Source of the DNA: Pelomonas sp966111775
Lineage (GTDB): Bacteria > Pseudomonadota > Gammaproteobacteria > Burkholderiales > Burkholderiaceae_C
Reading direction: 5' to 3'
NCBI GenBank assembly: GCA_966111775.1
Contig: CBHWBD010000120.1
Location: 1-14,852, forward strand
Length of the DNA stretch: 14,852 nucleotides
The position numbers and the translations under genes are program-made. Shown here piece after piece: positions 1 to 6,383 of the stretch. The notes below the pieces were generated by a model, which saw nothing but the letters and a program-made list of their open reading frames with translations, had not been told where the DNA came from and ran no database searches. The stretch's first letter is position 1; each line of letters opens with the position of its first letter.

Positions 1-149
1 GCATCTGCACCCACATCCTGGCCTGCGAGGGCGACTCGCAGTGGTTCTTCTTCGATGGCAACTTCCACGAGTACGAAGCCGACAAGAAGAAGCGCCTGGG
101 CGAGGAAGGCGCGCGCCCCAAGCGCATGCGTTTCAAGCCGATCAAGTAA
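1..149 (+). CDS. ettA: EttA-type ABC-F ATPase, C-terminal end (partial)
   Basis: The left edge cuts this gene. The last 48 codons are present, reading from base 3 to the TAA at 147-149. The tail begins ICTHILA, continues with GNFHEYEADKKKRLG, and ends in a basic PKRMRFKPIK. This closely follows the C-terminus of EttA, the energy-dependent translational throttle, an ABC-F protein that binds the ribosomal E site and gates entry into elongation according to ATP/ADP level. Both ATPase cassettes lie outside the window, so the call rests on the tail alone. ABC-F paralogs such as Uup have a longer coiled-coil C-terminus that is not seen here. Confidence 0.85.
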   Translation, partial: ICTHILACEGDSQWFFFDGNFHEYEADKKKRLGEEGARPKRMRFKPIK

Positions 150-162
150 GGGTTCGCCCGGT

Positions 163-194
163 GAGGGCGGTTCACTAAAAGCAAAACCGCCCTC
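163..194 (+). terminator. Stem-loop after ettA, possible weak terminator
   Basis: A perfect 10-bp inverted repeat (GAGGGCGGTT at 163-172, AACCGCCCTC at 185-194) encloses a 12-base loop, starting 14 bases after the ettA stop. No T-run follows on + and only a short one exists inside the loop on -, so it is not a textbook intrinsic terminator. It could be a mRNA-end stabiliser or a Rho-assisted stop. Confidence 0.4.
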
Positions 195-275
195 GGTTGC
201 CGACACAGTTCTTTACCCTGGGCCCAAAGATGCCACACAGGCCCCCTGGAAGATGACCTCACTCCCCCTTCTTCC

Positions 276-281
276 AGGAGA
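276..281 (+). promoter_or_regulatory. Ribosome binding site of the Spy-like gene
   Basis: AGGAGA lies 6 bases before the ATG at 288. It selects that ATG over the in-frame TTG at 285, which would sit only 3 bases from the site. Confidence 0.7.
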
Positions 282-287
282 CCTTTG

Positions 288-767
288 ATGAAAGCCTTCC
301 AGATCCAGAACCTGTTGCGCGCCGGCACCGTGGCTGCGGCACTGGTCCTCGGCGGCGTTGCCGCCCACGCCCAGCCCGGCCACCATGGCGGCCCGGCCAT
401 GATGGCGCCCGGCGGCCTGTTCGGCGGCCACATGGACCATCTGCTCGATGCCGTCGGCGCGACGGATGCCCAGCGCAGCCAGATCGAAGCCATCTTCAAG
501 GCCGCCCGCCAGGACCTCTCCGGTCAGCGCGACGCCGGCAAGAAGCTGCACGAGCAGATGGCCACCCTCTACACGGCCACCAACATCGACGCCGCCGCCA
601 TCGAGGCCGTGCGCGTGCAGATGAGCGCCCTGCATGAGACCGCCTCAAAGCGCCTGAGCCAGGCCAGCATCGACGCCGCCCGTGTGCTGACGCCCGAACA
701 GCGTGCCAAGATCGCCGAGCTCATGAAGAAGCGCCAGGCCCGCATGGCCGCCCACCAAGCCGGTTGA
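288..767 (+). CDS. Spy/CpxP (LTXXQ) family periplasmic protein
   Basis: A 159-residue exported protein. Residues 1-29 form a Sec signal peptide (basic start, hydrophobic 12-24, AHA-Q cleavage site). The mature part opens with a His/Met/Gly-rich stretch (H32, H33, M38, M39, H48, M49, H51), followed by amphipathic helices. The family motif LTPEQR is at 134-139, and a degenerate first copy (ATDAQR) is at 58-63. Spy and CpxP are ATP-independent periplasmic chaperones or stress sensors; related proteins bind metals (CnrX/ZraP group). A response regulator and sensor kinase follow directly, which suggests this protein is both a target and a periplasmic modulator of that pair, as CpxP is for CpxA. 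The function is inferred from family and context. The His/Met segment could bind Cu or Zn, but nothing here proves it. Confidence 0.85.
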   Translation: MKAFQIQNLLRAGTVAAALVLGGVAAHAQPGHHGGPAMMAPGGLFGGHMDHLLDAVGATDAQRSQIEAIFKAARQDLSGQRDAGKKLHEQMATLYTATNIDAAAIEAVRVQMSALHETASKRLSQASIDAARVLTPEQRAKIAELMKKRQARMAAHQAG

Positions 768-811
768 TTGGCTCTCTGCCTGGAGTTCTGCGATGCTTGA
801 GCTTCGTTCCA

Positions 812-831
812 CCGGCGCGGACGCGCGCCGG
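812..831 (+). other. GC-rich hairpin between the Spy-like gene and the regulator
   Basis: CCGGCGCG (812-819) and CGCGCCGG (824-831) form a perfect 8-bp stem with a 4-base loop, followed by CCTCCCTTT. It lies between the Spy-like stop (767) and the favoured regulator start (859). It could act as a partial terminator or RNA-processing barrier that sets the ratio of the periplasmic protein to the two-component proteins. Confidence 0.45.
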
Positions 832-858
832 CCTCCCTTTACTTCGCTGGCCCCGGTG

Positions 859-1575
859 ATGAGTGCCCGACTGCTGCTGATTGACGACGATGCCCGCCTG
901 ACCGGTATGGTGGGCGATTACCTGCGCTCCGCTGGCTTCGAAGTCAGCACGGCCGGCAACCTGGCCCAGGCCCGCGAGGCCCTGGCCCATGGCCGCTTCG
1001 AGCTGCTGGTGCTGGACCTGATGCTGCCCGACGGCGATGGCCTGGACTTCTGCCGCTGGCTGCGCGGTGACGCGCGCTGGCGCCACCAGCCCGTGCTGAT
1101 GCTGTCGGCCCGCGGCGAGCCCATGGATCGCATCCTGGGCCTGGAACTGGGCGCCGATGACTACCTCGCCAAACCCTTCGAACCGCGTGAACTTCAGGCC
1201 CGCATCAAGGCCCTGCTGCGCCGCCTGGAGCCCAAGCTCGACGGCGACGAGGTGCTGCGCTTCGGCCGCCTGGAGATCGACCTGGCTGCCCGCGTGGCGC
1301 GCCTGGACGGCAAGATCTGCGACCTGACCAGCCACCAGTTCGACCTGCTCGTCGTGCTGGCGCAAAGCCCGGGCCGCGTGCTGAGCCGTGACCAGATCAT
1401 GGATGCGCTGAAGGGCCATCCGCTGGAAGCCTTCGACCGTTCCATCGACGTGCACATCTCGCGCATCCGTGCCGTCATCGAGGACGATCCCAAGAACCCC
1501 CGCCGCGTGCTGACCGTGCGCGGAGCCGGCTATGTCTTTGCCCGCAAGCAGGACGCCGACGCCGACGCCGCCTGA
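859..1575 (+). CDS. OmpR/CpxR-family response regulator
   Basis: A 238-residue DNA-binding response regulator. Receiver domain about 3-121: acidic pair D10/D11, phospho-acceptor D53 in VLDLMLPDGDG, S83 and K105 in LAKPF. Winged-helix effector about 132-230: the recognition helix region contains SIDVHISRIRAVIED, followed by the wing RGAGYVF. Start choice: ATG 859 gives the usual short lead-in to the first strand (MSARLLLIDDD). An upstream in-frame ATG at 793 has a TGGAG 7 bases before it and would add 22 Pro/Arg-rich residues, but that stretch contains the 812-831 hairpin, so I judge it non-coding; the alternative remains possible. It lies between a CpxP-like gene and a sensor kinase, so it probably controls an envelope-stress or metal response. 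The C-terminus ends in DADADAA, encoded by a tandem hexamer. Confidence 0.93.
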   Translation: MSARLLLIDDDARLTGMVGDYLRSAGFEVSTAGNLAQAREALAHGRFELLVLDLMLPDGDGLDFCRWLRGDARWRHQPVLMLSARGEPMDRILGLELGADDYLAKPFEPRELQARIKALLRRLEPKLDGDEVLRFGRLEIDLAARVARLDGKICDLTSHQFDLLVVLAQSPGRVLSRDQIMDALKGHPLEAFDRSIDVHISRIRAVIEDDPKNPRRVLTVRGAGYVFARKQDADADAA

Positions 1576-2968
1576 ACGCCCTGGCTTGAAGTCACTCTAC
1601 GTCCGCATCTACCTGACGCTGGTCGCGCTGCTGCTGGCATTCGCCTTCGGCTCCGCCTGGCTGTTCCAGCGCCACATCGAGCAGGAGCGCGGCAACGTCG
1701 AGTCGGCGGCCGGCGAGAGGCTGAACGCGATGGCGGCGCTGCTCAAGCTCGCCCTGCCGCCGGCCACGGCACCCCGCGAGGAACAGGCCGCGGCCTTCGC
1801 GGACTGGGGCTTGCGCCTGCGCATGCCCATCGCGCTGGAAGACGCCGACGGCAAGCGCATCGCGACGACGCAGATGTTCGTGCGCCGTGCCGATGATGCC
1901 GGCGCCATCATCGTCAGCGCCAACCTGGGCGACGGCCGCAGCTTGGAGATGGTGCGTTCCGTGCGGCCGCCCAACCCCCAGGTCGGCGCCTCCGGCAGTT
2001 CCGCGCCCGCTGGCCCGGGTGCCGCTCGCCCGCCGCGCCTGGACGAAGGTCCCTGGACCGGCCCCTGGCTGCACCGTCCGGTGTCGCCGGGTGCGCCGGC
2101 AGTGTCCACGCTGGCCGTCGTGCTGGTTTTGCTCTTCATCGGCGTCGCGGTCGGGGCCTATCCCGTCGTGCGCCGGCTGACGCGCCGGCTGGAGGCCTTG
2201 AAGCGGGGCGTCGAGAAGTTCGGTGCCGGCCATCTCGGCCATCGCGTCGACGACGGCGGTCGCGACGAGGTCGCGGCCCTGGCCACCAGCTTCAACCAGG
2301 CGGCCGACCGCATCGAGACCCTGCTGCGCTCCCACCAGACCCTGCTGGCCAACGCCAGCCACGAACTGCGCTCGCCGCTGGCGCGGCTCAAGATGGCCTT
2401 TGCGATGCTGGACGACGCCGCGCCGGCCCAGCGCCAGCGTCTGGCCCACGAGATCGACGTCAACATCGCCGAGCTGGATGCCCTCGTCGAGGAAGTGCTG
2501 CTGGCCAGCCGCCTGGAGGCGGGCAGCGCGGTCGGCGAGACCCATGCCGTCGAACTGCTGGCCCTGGGCGCCGAAGAGGCCGCCCGCGCCGAAGCGGCCT
2601 TCGAGCCGGAGACCGATGCCGCGCGCATCCAAGGCCAGGAACGCCTGCTGCGCCGCGCCCTGCGCAACCTGCTCGACAACGCGCGCCGCTATGGTGGTCC
2701 CGAGGTGGAGCTGGCCCTGCGGCCGGTGGCGGGGGGCTATGAATTCGTCGTGGCCGACCGCGGCCCCGGCGTGCCGGCCGATCTGCGCGAGCGCATCTTC
2801 GAGCCCTTCTATCGCCTGCCCGGCCATGCCGAGATGGCCGGTGGCGTTGGCCTGGGCCTGAGTCTGGTCAAGCAGATCGCCGAGCGCCACGGCGGCAGCG
2901 TGCGCTGCCAGGCTCGCGACGGCGGCGGCAGCCGTTTCGTGCTGTTCCTGCCGACGGCGAAGGCCTAA
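1532..2968 (+). CDS. HAMP-domain sensor histidine kinase, CpxA-like
   Basis: A 478-residue inner-membrane kinase paired with the regulator upstream. Numbered from ATG 1532: TM1 about 23-45, periplasmic region 46-190, TM2 about 191-213, HAMP 214-266, HisKA with the phospho-acceptor H277 in ASHELRSPLARLK, then HATPase with the N-box NLLDN (379-383), G1 DRGPGVP (409-415), F-box IFEPFYR (422-428) and G2 GGVGLGLSL (437-445). All kinase motifs are intact. The periplasmic region has a Pro/Ala/Gly-rich stretch just before TM2 (about 145-190). Start: ATG 1532 has a CGGAG 6 bases upstream but overlaps the regulator by 44 bases and adds 18 hydrophilic Pro/Thr residues. TTG 1586, 10 bases after the regulator stop, would begin MKSLYVRIYLTL and is a serious alternative. 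The stop overlaps that of the convergent MATE gene. The stimulus is unknown. Confidence 0.92.
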   Translation: MSLPASRTPTPTPPERPGLKSLYVRIYLTLVALLLAFAFGSAWLFQRHIEQERGNVESAAGERLNAMAALLKLALPPATAPREEQAAAFADWGLRLRMPIALEDADGKRIATTQMFVRRADDAGAIIVSANLGDGRSLEMVRSVRPPNPQVGASGSSAPAGPGAARPPRLDEGPWTGPWLHRPVSPGAPAVSTLAVVLVLLFIGVAVGAYPVVRRLTRRLEALKRGVEKFGAGHLGHRVDDGGRDEVAALATSFNQAADRIETLLRSHQTLLANASHELRSPLARLKMAFAMLDDAAPAQRQRLAHEIDVNIAELDALVEEVLLASRLEAGSAVGETHAVELLALGAEEAARAEAAFEPETDAARIQGQERLLRRALRNLLDNARRYGGPEVELALRPVAGGYEFVVADRGPGVPADLRERIFEPFYRLPGHAEMAGGVGLGLSLVKQIAERHGGSVRCQARDGGGSRFVLFLPTAKA

Positions 2969-4308
2969 CGGTTCTCGTCGAAGACGCGCTTCAGCAAGAG
3001 GCTCAGCATCAGCGCGGCCATCATCAAGCCGGCGGTGGCGGCCTGCCAGAAGCCCACGGCGCCGGCGCCATCGCGCCCGAAGGCCAGGAAGTAGCCTCCG
3101 CCAATGCCCAGGCCCCACAGCGCGACGACGTAGATGATCATCGGCAGCGTCGCGACCTGGTAGGCGCGCAGCACATAGGCGGCCACCGTCTGCAGCGCGT
3201 CGCCGAGGTGGAAGAACCACACCCAGACCAGCAGGGGCAGGGCGGCCGCCGCGGCTTCGGGGTTGTCGGTGTAGAGCTCGACGATGGGCTTGCGTGCCAG
3301 CGCGACGATGGCGCCGAGCCCGGCCGCCACCAGCGCGGCCAGCGTCATCGCGTGGCGGCCCACGATGCGTGCTTCGCGCTTCTGGTCGGCGCCCAGGTGC
3401 TGGGCCACCAGCGTGCCCGCCGCGGTCGCCAGGGCCAGGGCCGTCATGAACATCATCGCGACCAGATTGACCGCGATCTGGTGGCCGGCCACCGGCGTGG
3501 CGCCCAGCCTGGCGATGAAGAAGGCCATGAAGGTGAAACCCGTCACCTCGACCAGGATGGAGCCCCCCATGGGCAGGCCCAGGCGTACCAGGCCCAAGAG
3601 TTCACGCCAGTCCGGGCGCGTCTGCCAAAGATGGGGAATCTGGAAGGGCCGGTAGAAGGCGTCGCGCCGGATCAGCACCAGGGCGGCCAGGGCCTGGGCC
3701 GTCATCGCGATGGCGGTCGCCCAGCCACAGCCGCCCACACCCATGGCCGGGATGGGACCCCAACCGAACACCAGCACCGCGTTCAGCGGCACCTTGGCGG
3801 CCAGACCCGTCAGCTGCATGGCCATGACGGCCTTGGGCCGGCTGACGGCCGTCGAGAAGCCGCGGAAGGCCGTGAAGAGCAGGCCGGCCGGCAACGCGAA
3901 GGCTTCGGGACGGGTGTAGGCCCGCACCTTGCCGGCCTGGGTGGCATCGAGCTGGGCCAGCCAGACAAAGGGTTCGGGGAACCAGAGCAGCAGGCAGCCT
4001 GGCACGCACAGCAGCACGGCCAGCCACTGCGCCTGCAGGAAGCTGCGGCCGGAGCCGGGCAGGTCATCCGCGCCGAACTGCCGGCCGGCGATGGGCCCGA
4101 CGGCGAGGACGATGCCCATCAGGCCGACGAAGATGCTGACGTAGGCCGCCGAACCGACCGCCAAGGCGGCCAGGTCCTGCGGGCCGACACGGCCCATCAT
4201 CAGCGTGTCGACCGTGCTGAACATCATCACGGCGATCTGGCCGACGAGGACGGGCCAGGCCAGCGGTACGAGGCGGCGGGCGCTGTCGATGAAACGGATG
4301 CGGGTCAT
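2965..4308 (-). CDS. MATE-family multidrug/cation antiporter (NorM-like)
   Basis: A 447-residue polytopic membrane protein, typical length for the family, with about 12 hydrophobic segments. It begins MTRIRFIDSARRLVPLAWPV. MATE signatures are visible in the first half (STVDTLMMGRVGPQDLAALAVG, split around residues 31-52) and in the second (AGTLVAQHLGA and GHQIAVN). Transporters of this family expel cationic drugs and metabolites in exchange for Na+ or H+; the substrate cannot be read from sequence. The ATG overlaps the stop of the upstream DUF3717-DUF1289 gene as ATGA, so translation is probably coupled and the gene is the last of a trpS-led operon. A longer in-frame extension upstream of 4308 exists, but it only re-reads the DUF gene in another frame. 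Confidence 0.92.
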   Translation of the reverse strand: MTRIRFIDSARRLVPLAWPVLVGQIAVMMFSTVDTLMMGRVGPQDLAALAVGSAAYVSIFVGLMGIVLAVGPIAGRQFGADDLPGSGRSFLQAQWLAVLLCVPGCLLLWFPEPFVWLAQLDATQAGKVRAYTRPEAFALPAGLLFTAFRGFSTAVSRPKAVMAMQLTGLAAKVPLNAVLVFGWGPIPAMGVGGCGWATAIAMTAQALAALVLIRRDAFYRPFQIPHLWQTRPDWRELLGLVRLGLPMGGSILVEVTGFTFMAFFIARLGATPVAGHQIAVNLVAMMFMTALALATAAGTLVAQHLGADQKREARIVGRHAMTLAALVAAGLGAIVALARKPIVELYTDNPEAAAAALPLLVWVWFFHLGDALQTVAAYVLRAYQVATLPMIIYVVALWGLGIGGGYFLAFGRDGAGAVGFWQAATAGLMMAALMLSLLLKRVFDENR

Positions 4309-4712
4309 CGCGCGGCCCGCTCTGCGTAGCGGTTGAAGCGCCAGGCCGTACCTTCCTGCGTGATGCGATGCCAGACGATGCGCTTCTCGAAGGGATCGAG
4401 GGCCGGCCAGTGCTGCACCTCGTCGAAGGTGCGGCCACAGCCCTTGCAGACCGGGTCGCCCTGGGCGGTGGAGCAGATGGCGATGCAGGGCGAGTCGGGC
4501 GTCGTCGTGTACCAGGCCAGCCAGGCCTCCAGCGCCTTTGGCTTGAGGCTGTCGGCGTCGATGTCGGTCGCGCGGCTCAGCGCCAGCAGCGCATAGGCCT
4601 CGGCCAGGGCACGCACTTCGGGCGCGGCGCTGATGCCATCGGGCGACGGCGAACGCTCGCGCCACCAGTTGATGGCGGCCTCGAGGTCGGTGACATGGAT
4701 CGGAGAACTCAA
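4305..4712 (-). CDS. DUF3717-DUF1289 fusion protein with four cysteines
   Basis: A 135-residue cytoplasmic protein of unknown function. Residues 6-67 match DUF3717 (VTDLEAAINWWRERSPS, then an Ala/Leu-rich helix ending EAWLAWY). Residues 74-118 match DUF1289: C76 and C80 (SPCIAIC) with C89 and C92 (CKGCGRTFDEV), then HWPALDPFEKR. The CxxxC-CxxC set suggests a zinc or Fe-S knuckle. Start: TTG at 4712-4710 overlaps the trpS stop as TTGA and gives MSSPIHVTDLEA directly at the domain edge. The only ATG further upstream lies deep in trpS and would add an Arg-rich shadow peptide, while no ATG occurs early in the domain. The stop overlaps the MATE start as ATGA. The role is unknown; tight coupling to trpS and the MATE gene fixes stoichiometry but does not reveal function. 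Confidence 0.85.
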   Translation of the reverse strand: MSSPIHVTDLEAAINWWRERSPSPDGISAAPEVRALAEAYALLALSRATDIDADSLKPKALEAWLAWYTTTPDSPCIAICSTAQGDPVCKGCGRTFDEVQHWPALDPFEKRIVWHRITQEGTAWRFNRYAERAAR

Positions 4713-5713
4713 GCCACCAGCCCCATCGCCGCGCGCACCTCGCGCAGCGTCTTGCGCGCGACGGCGCGGGCGCGCTCGGTGCCGACTTCCAGCGTCCACT
4801 TCACCTGCTGCGGGTCCAGGGCCGCGGCGCGTTCGCGCCAGGGGGCCTGTTCCTTCTGGATGGACTCGATCAGCGGCTGCTTGCAGTCCAGGCAGCCGAT
4901 GGCCGCGGTCTTGCAGCCGGTTTCGCAGGCGGCGCGGGTGGCCTCGTCGCTGTAGATCTGGTGCAGGGGCCAGACGGGGCAGCGCGCCGGGTCGCCGGCG
5001 TCGCTGCGGCGCACGCGCTGCGGGTCGGTCGGCATGGTGCGGATCTTGGTGGTGACGACCTCGGGCTCGTCGCGCATGGCAATGGCGTTGTCCAGGCTCT
5101 TGCTCATCTTCTGGCCATCGAGCCCGGGCACGCGGGCGGTCTCGGTCAGCAGGGCCTGGGGTTCGACGAAGACCGGTGCGGCCTCGGCGTAGAGGCGGTT
5201 GAAGCGGCGCGCGACTTCGCGGGTCACCTCGACGTGGGCGGCCTGGTCTTCACCCACCGGCACGCCGGCGGGCTTGTACATGAGGATGTCGGCCGCCTGC
5301 AGCAGCGGATAGCCGAGGAAGCCATAGGTGGCCAGCTCGGGATCGGCGGCGACCTGGTCCTTGTAGCTGGGCATGCGTGCGAGCCAGGAGGAGGGCGTGC
5401 ACATCGCCAGCAGCGCGAACAGCTCGGCATGCTCGGGCATGCGGCTTTGCAGGAAGAGGGTGCAGCGCTCGGGGTCGATGCCGGCGGCCAGCCAGTCGGT
5501 CACCATCTCGTAGACGTGGCGGGTCAGCATCTCGCCGCTGGGACGCTGGGTGGTCAGGGCATGCCAGTCGGCGACGAAGAAGAAGCAGTCGTGCGTATCC
5601 TGCAGCCGCACCCAGTTCTTGAGGGCGCCGTGGTAGTGGCCGAGGTGCAGGGCGCCGGTCGGGCGCATGCCGGAGAGCACGCGCGGGCGGGTGAGGGTGG
5701 GTGTCGTCGACAT
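4709..5713 (-). CDS. trpS: Tryptophanyl-tRNA synthetase
   Basis: A 334-residue class I aminoacyl-tRNA synthetase that charges tRNA-Trp with tryptophan using ATP. The Rossmann-fold signature is TGALHLGHYHGAL (19-31; the HIGH-type motif reads HLGH). The second signature is an exact KMSKS at 202-206, and the length is normal for bacterial TrpRS. The C-terminal anticodon-binding half carries five cysteines: C245, C263, C267, C274 and C277. Four of these are spaced C-x21-C-x6-C-x2-C, close to the array that binds a [4Fe-4S] cluster in Thermotoga maritima TrpRS. No Shine-Dalgarno lies near the ATG; a GACAAT box is 9 bases upstream, suggesting a very short leader. It heads an operon with the DUF3717-DUF1289 and MATE genes and diverges from purN. 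Confidence 0.97.
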   Translation of the reverse strand: MSTTPTLTRPRVLSGMRPTGALHLGHYHGALKNWVRLQDTHDCFFFVADWHALTTQRPSGEMLTRHVYEMVTDWLAAGIDPERCTLFLQSRMPEHAELFALLAMCTPSSWLARMPSYKDQVAADPELATYGFLGYPLLQAADILMYKPAGVPVGEDQAAHVEVTREVARRFNRLYAEAAPVFVEPQALLTETARVPGLDGQKMSKSLDNAIAMRDEPEVVTTKIRTMPTDPQRVRRSDAGDPARCPVWPLHQIYSDEATRAACETGCKTAAIGCLDCKQPLIESIQKEQAPWRERAAALDPQQVKWTLEVGTERARAVARKTLREVRAAMGLVA

Positions 5714-5722
5714 GGGGCGCGG

Positions 5723-5741
5723 ATTGTCGCTCCCCTAAACT
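5723..5741. promoter_or_regulatory. Back-to-back trpS/purN -10 elements
   Basis: The 37-base gap between the two divergent ATGs holds GACAAT read on the minus strand (5728-5723, 9 bases before the trpS ATG) and TAAACT read on the plus strand (5736-5741, 9 bases before the purN ATG). The matching -35 positions would fall at or inside the opposite gene's start and look weak. Neither gene has a nearby Shine-Dalgarno. Confidence 0.4.
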
Positions 5742-5750
5742 TGCGGCCCC

Positions 5751-6383
5751 ATGAAGCGACTGGTCATTCTGATTTCGGGACGAGGCTCCAATATGGAGGC
5801 CATCGTCAGGGCATGTTCCAACGAGGGCTGGCCGGCGACGGTGGCTGCCGTCATCAGCAACCGGCCCGACGCCGGCGGGCTGCAATTCGCGGCGGACCGC
5901 GGCATCGCCACGGCCGTCGTCGACCACAAGGCCTACGGCAGCCGCGAGGACTTCGACGCCGAACTGGCCCGCGTCATCGACGGCTTCTCGCCCGACCTGG
6001 TCGTGCTGGCCGGCTTCATGCGCATCCTGACGCCGGGTTTCACGGCCCGCTATGCGCGCCGCATGCTCAATATCCACCCCTCGCTGCTGCCGGCCTTCAC
6101 GGGACTGCACACCCATGAGCGGGCGATCGCGATGGGCTGCAAGATCGCCGGCGTGACGGTGCATTTCGTGACCGCCGAGCTGGACCATGGCGCCATCGTC
6201 ATGCAGGCCGCCGTGCCGGTGCTGGCGGGCGACGATGCCAAGGCGCTGTCGGCCCGCGTGCTGACGGCCGAGCACCGCATCTATCCGCAGTCGGTGCGTT
6301 GGTTCGTCGAGGATGCGCTGGTGTGGGATGGTGAGGTGGTGCGCCACCGGGATGGCGCGGCCCAGGCGCTGCTCGTCAACTGA
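5751..6383 (+). CDS. purN: Phosphoribosylglycinamide formyltransferase (GART)
   Basis: A 210-residue purine biosynthesis enzyme. It transfers the formyl group of 10-formyltetrahydrofolate to GAR, the third step towards IMP. The N-terminus LVILISGRGSNMEAIV carries the phosphate-binding loop. The catalytic triad is N107, H109 and D145 (NIHPSLLPAFTG and ELDHGAIV), equivalent to N106/H108/D144 of the E. coli enzyme. Length is typical. ATG 5751 is the only sensible start and has no Shine-Dalgarno; a TAAACT box lies 9 bases upstream. The 3' end overlaps the convergent DUF1345 gene by 8 bases. Confidence 0.97.
   Translation: MKRLVILISGRGSNMEAIVRACSNEGWPATVAAVISNRPDAGGLQFAADRGIATAVVDHKAYGSREDFDAELARVIDGFSPDLVVLAGFMRILTPGFTARYARRMLNIHPSLLPAFTGLHTHERAIAMGCKIAGVTVHFVTAELDHGAIVMQAAVPVLAGDDAKALSARVLTAEHRIYPQSVRWFVEDALVWDGEVVRHRDGAAQALLVN

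Noticed and set aside
205..225. A possible CpxR-type box (paired GTAAA/TTTAC) upstream of the Spy-like gene
   Set aside because: Only one TTTAC (212-216) is present and no second copy at the required spacing.
1592..3220. A 542-codon open frame on the minus strand opposite the kinase
   Set aside because: It is Arg/Gln/Ala-rich with no recognisable domain and lies opposite a kinase with every motif intact. Long antisense frames are expected at this GC content.
4064..4438. An open frame across the MATE/DUF1289 junction that could suggest a split gene
   Set aside because: The ATGA junction and both domain boundaries are clean, so there is no sign of a frameshift.
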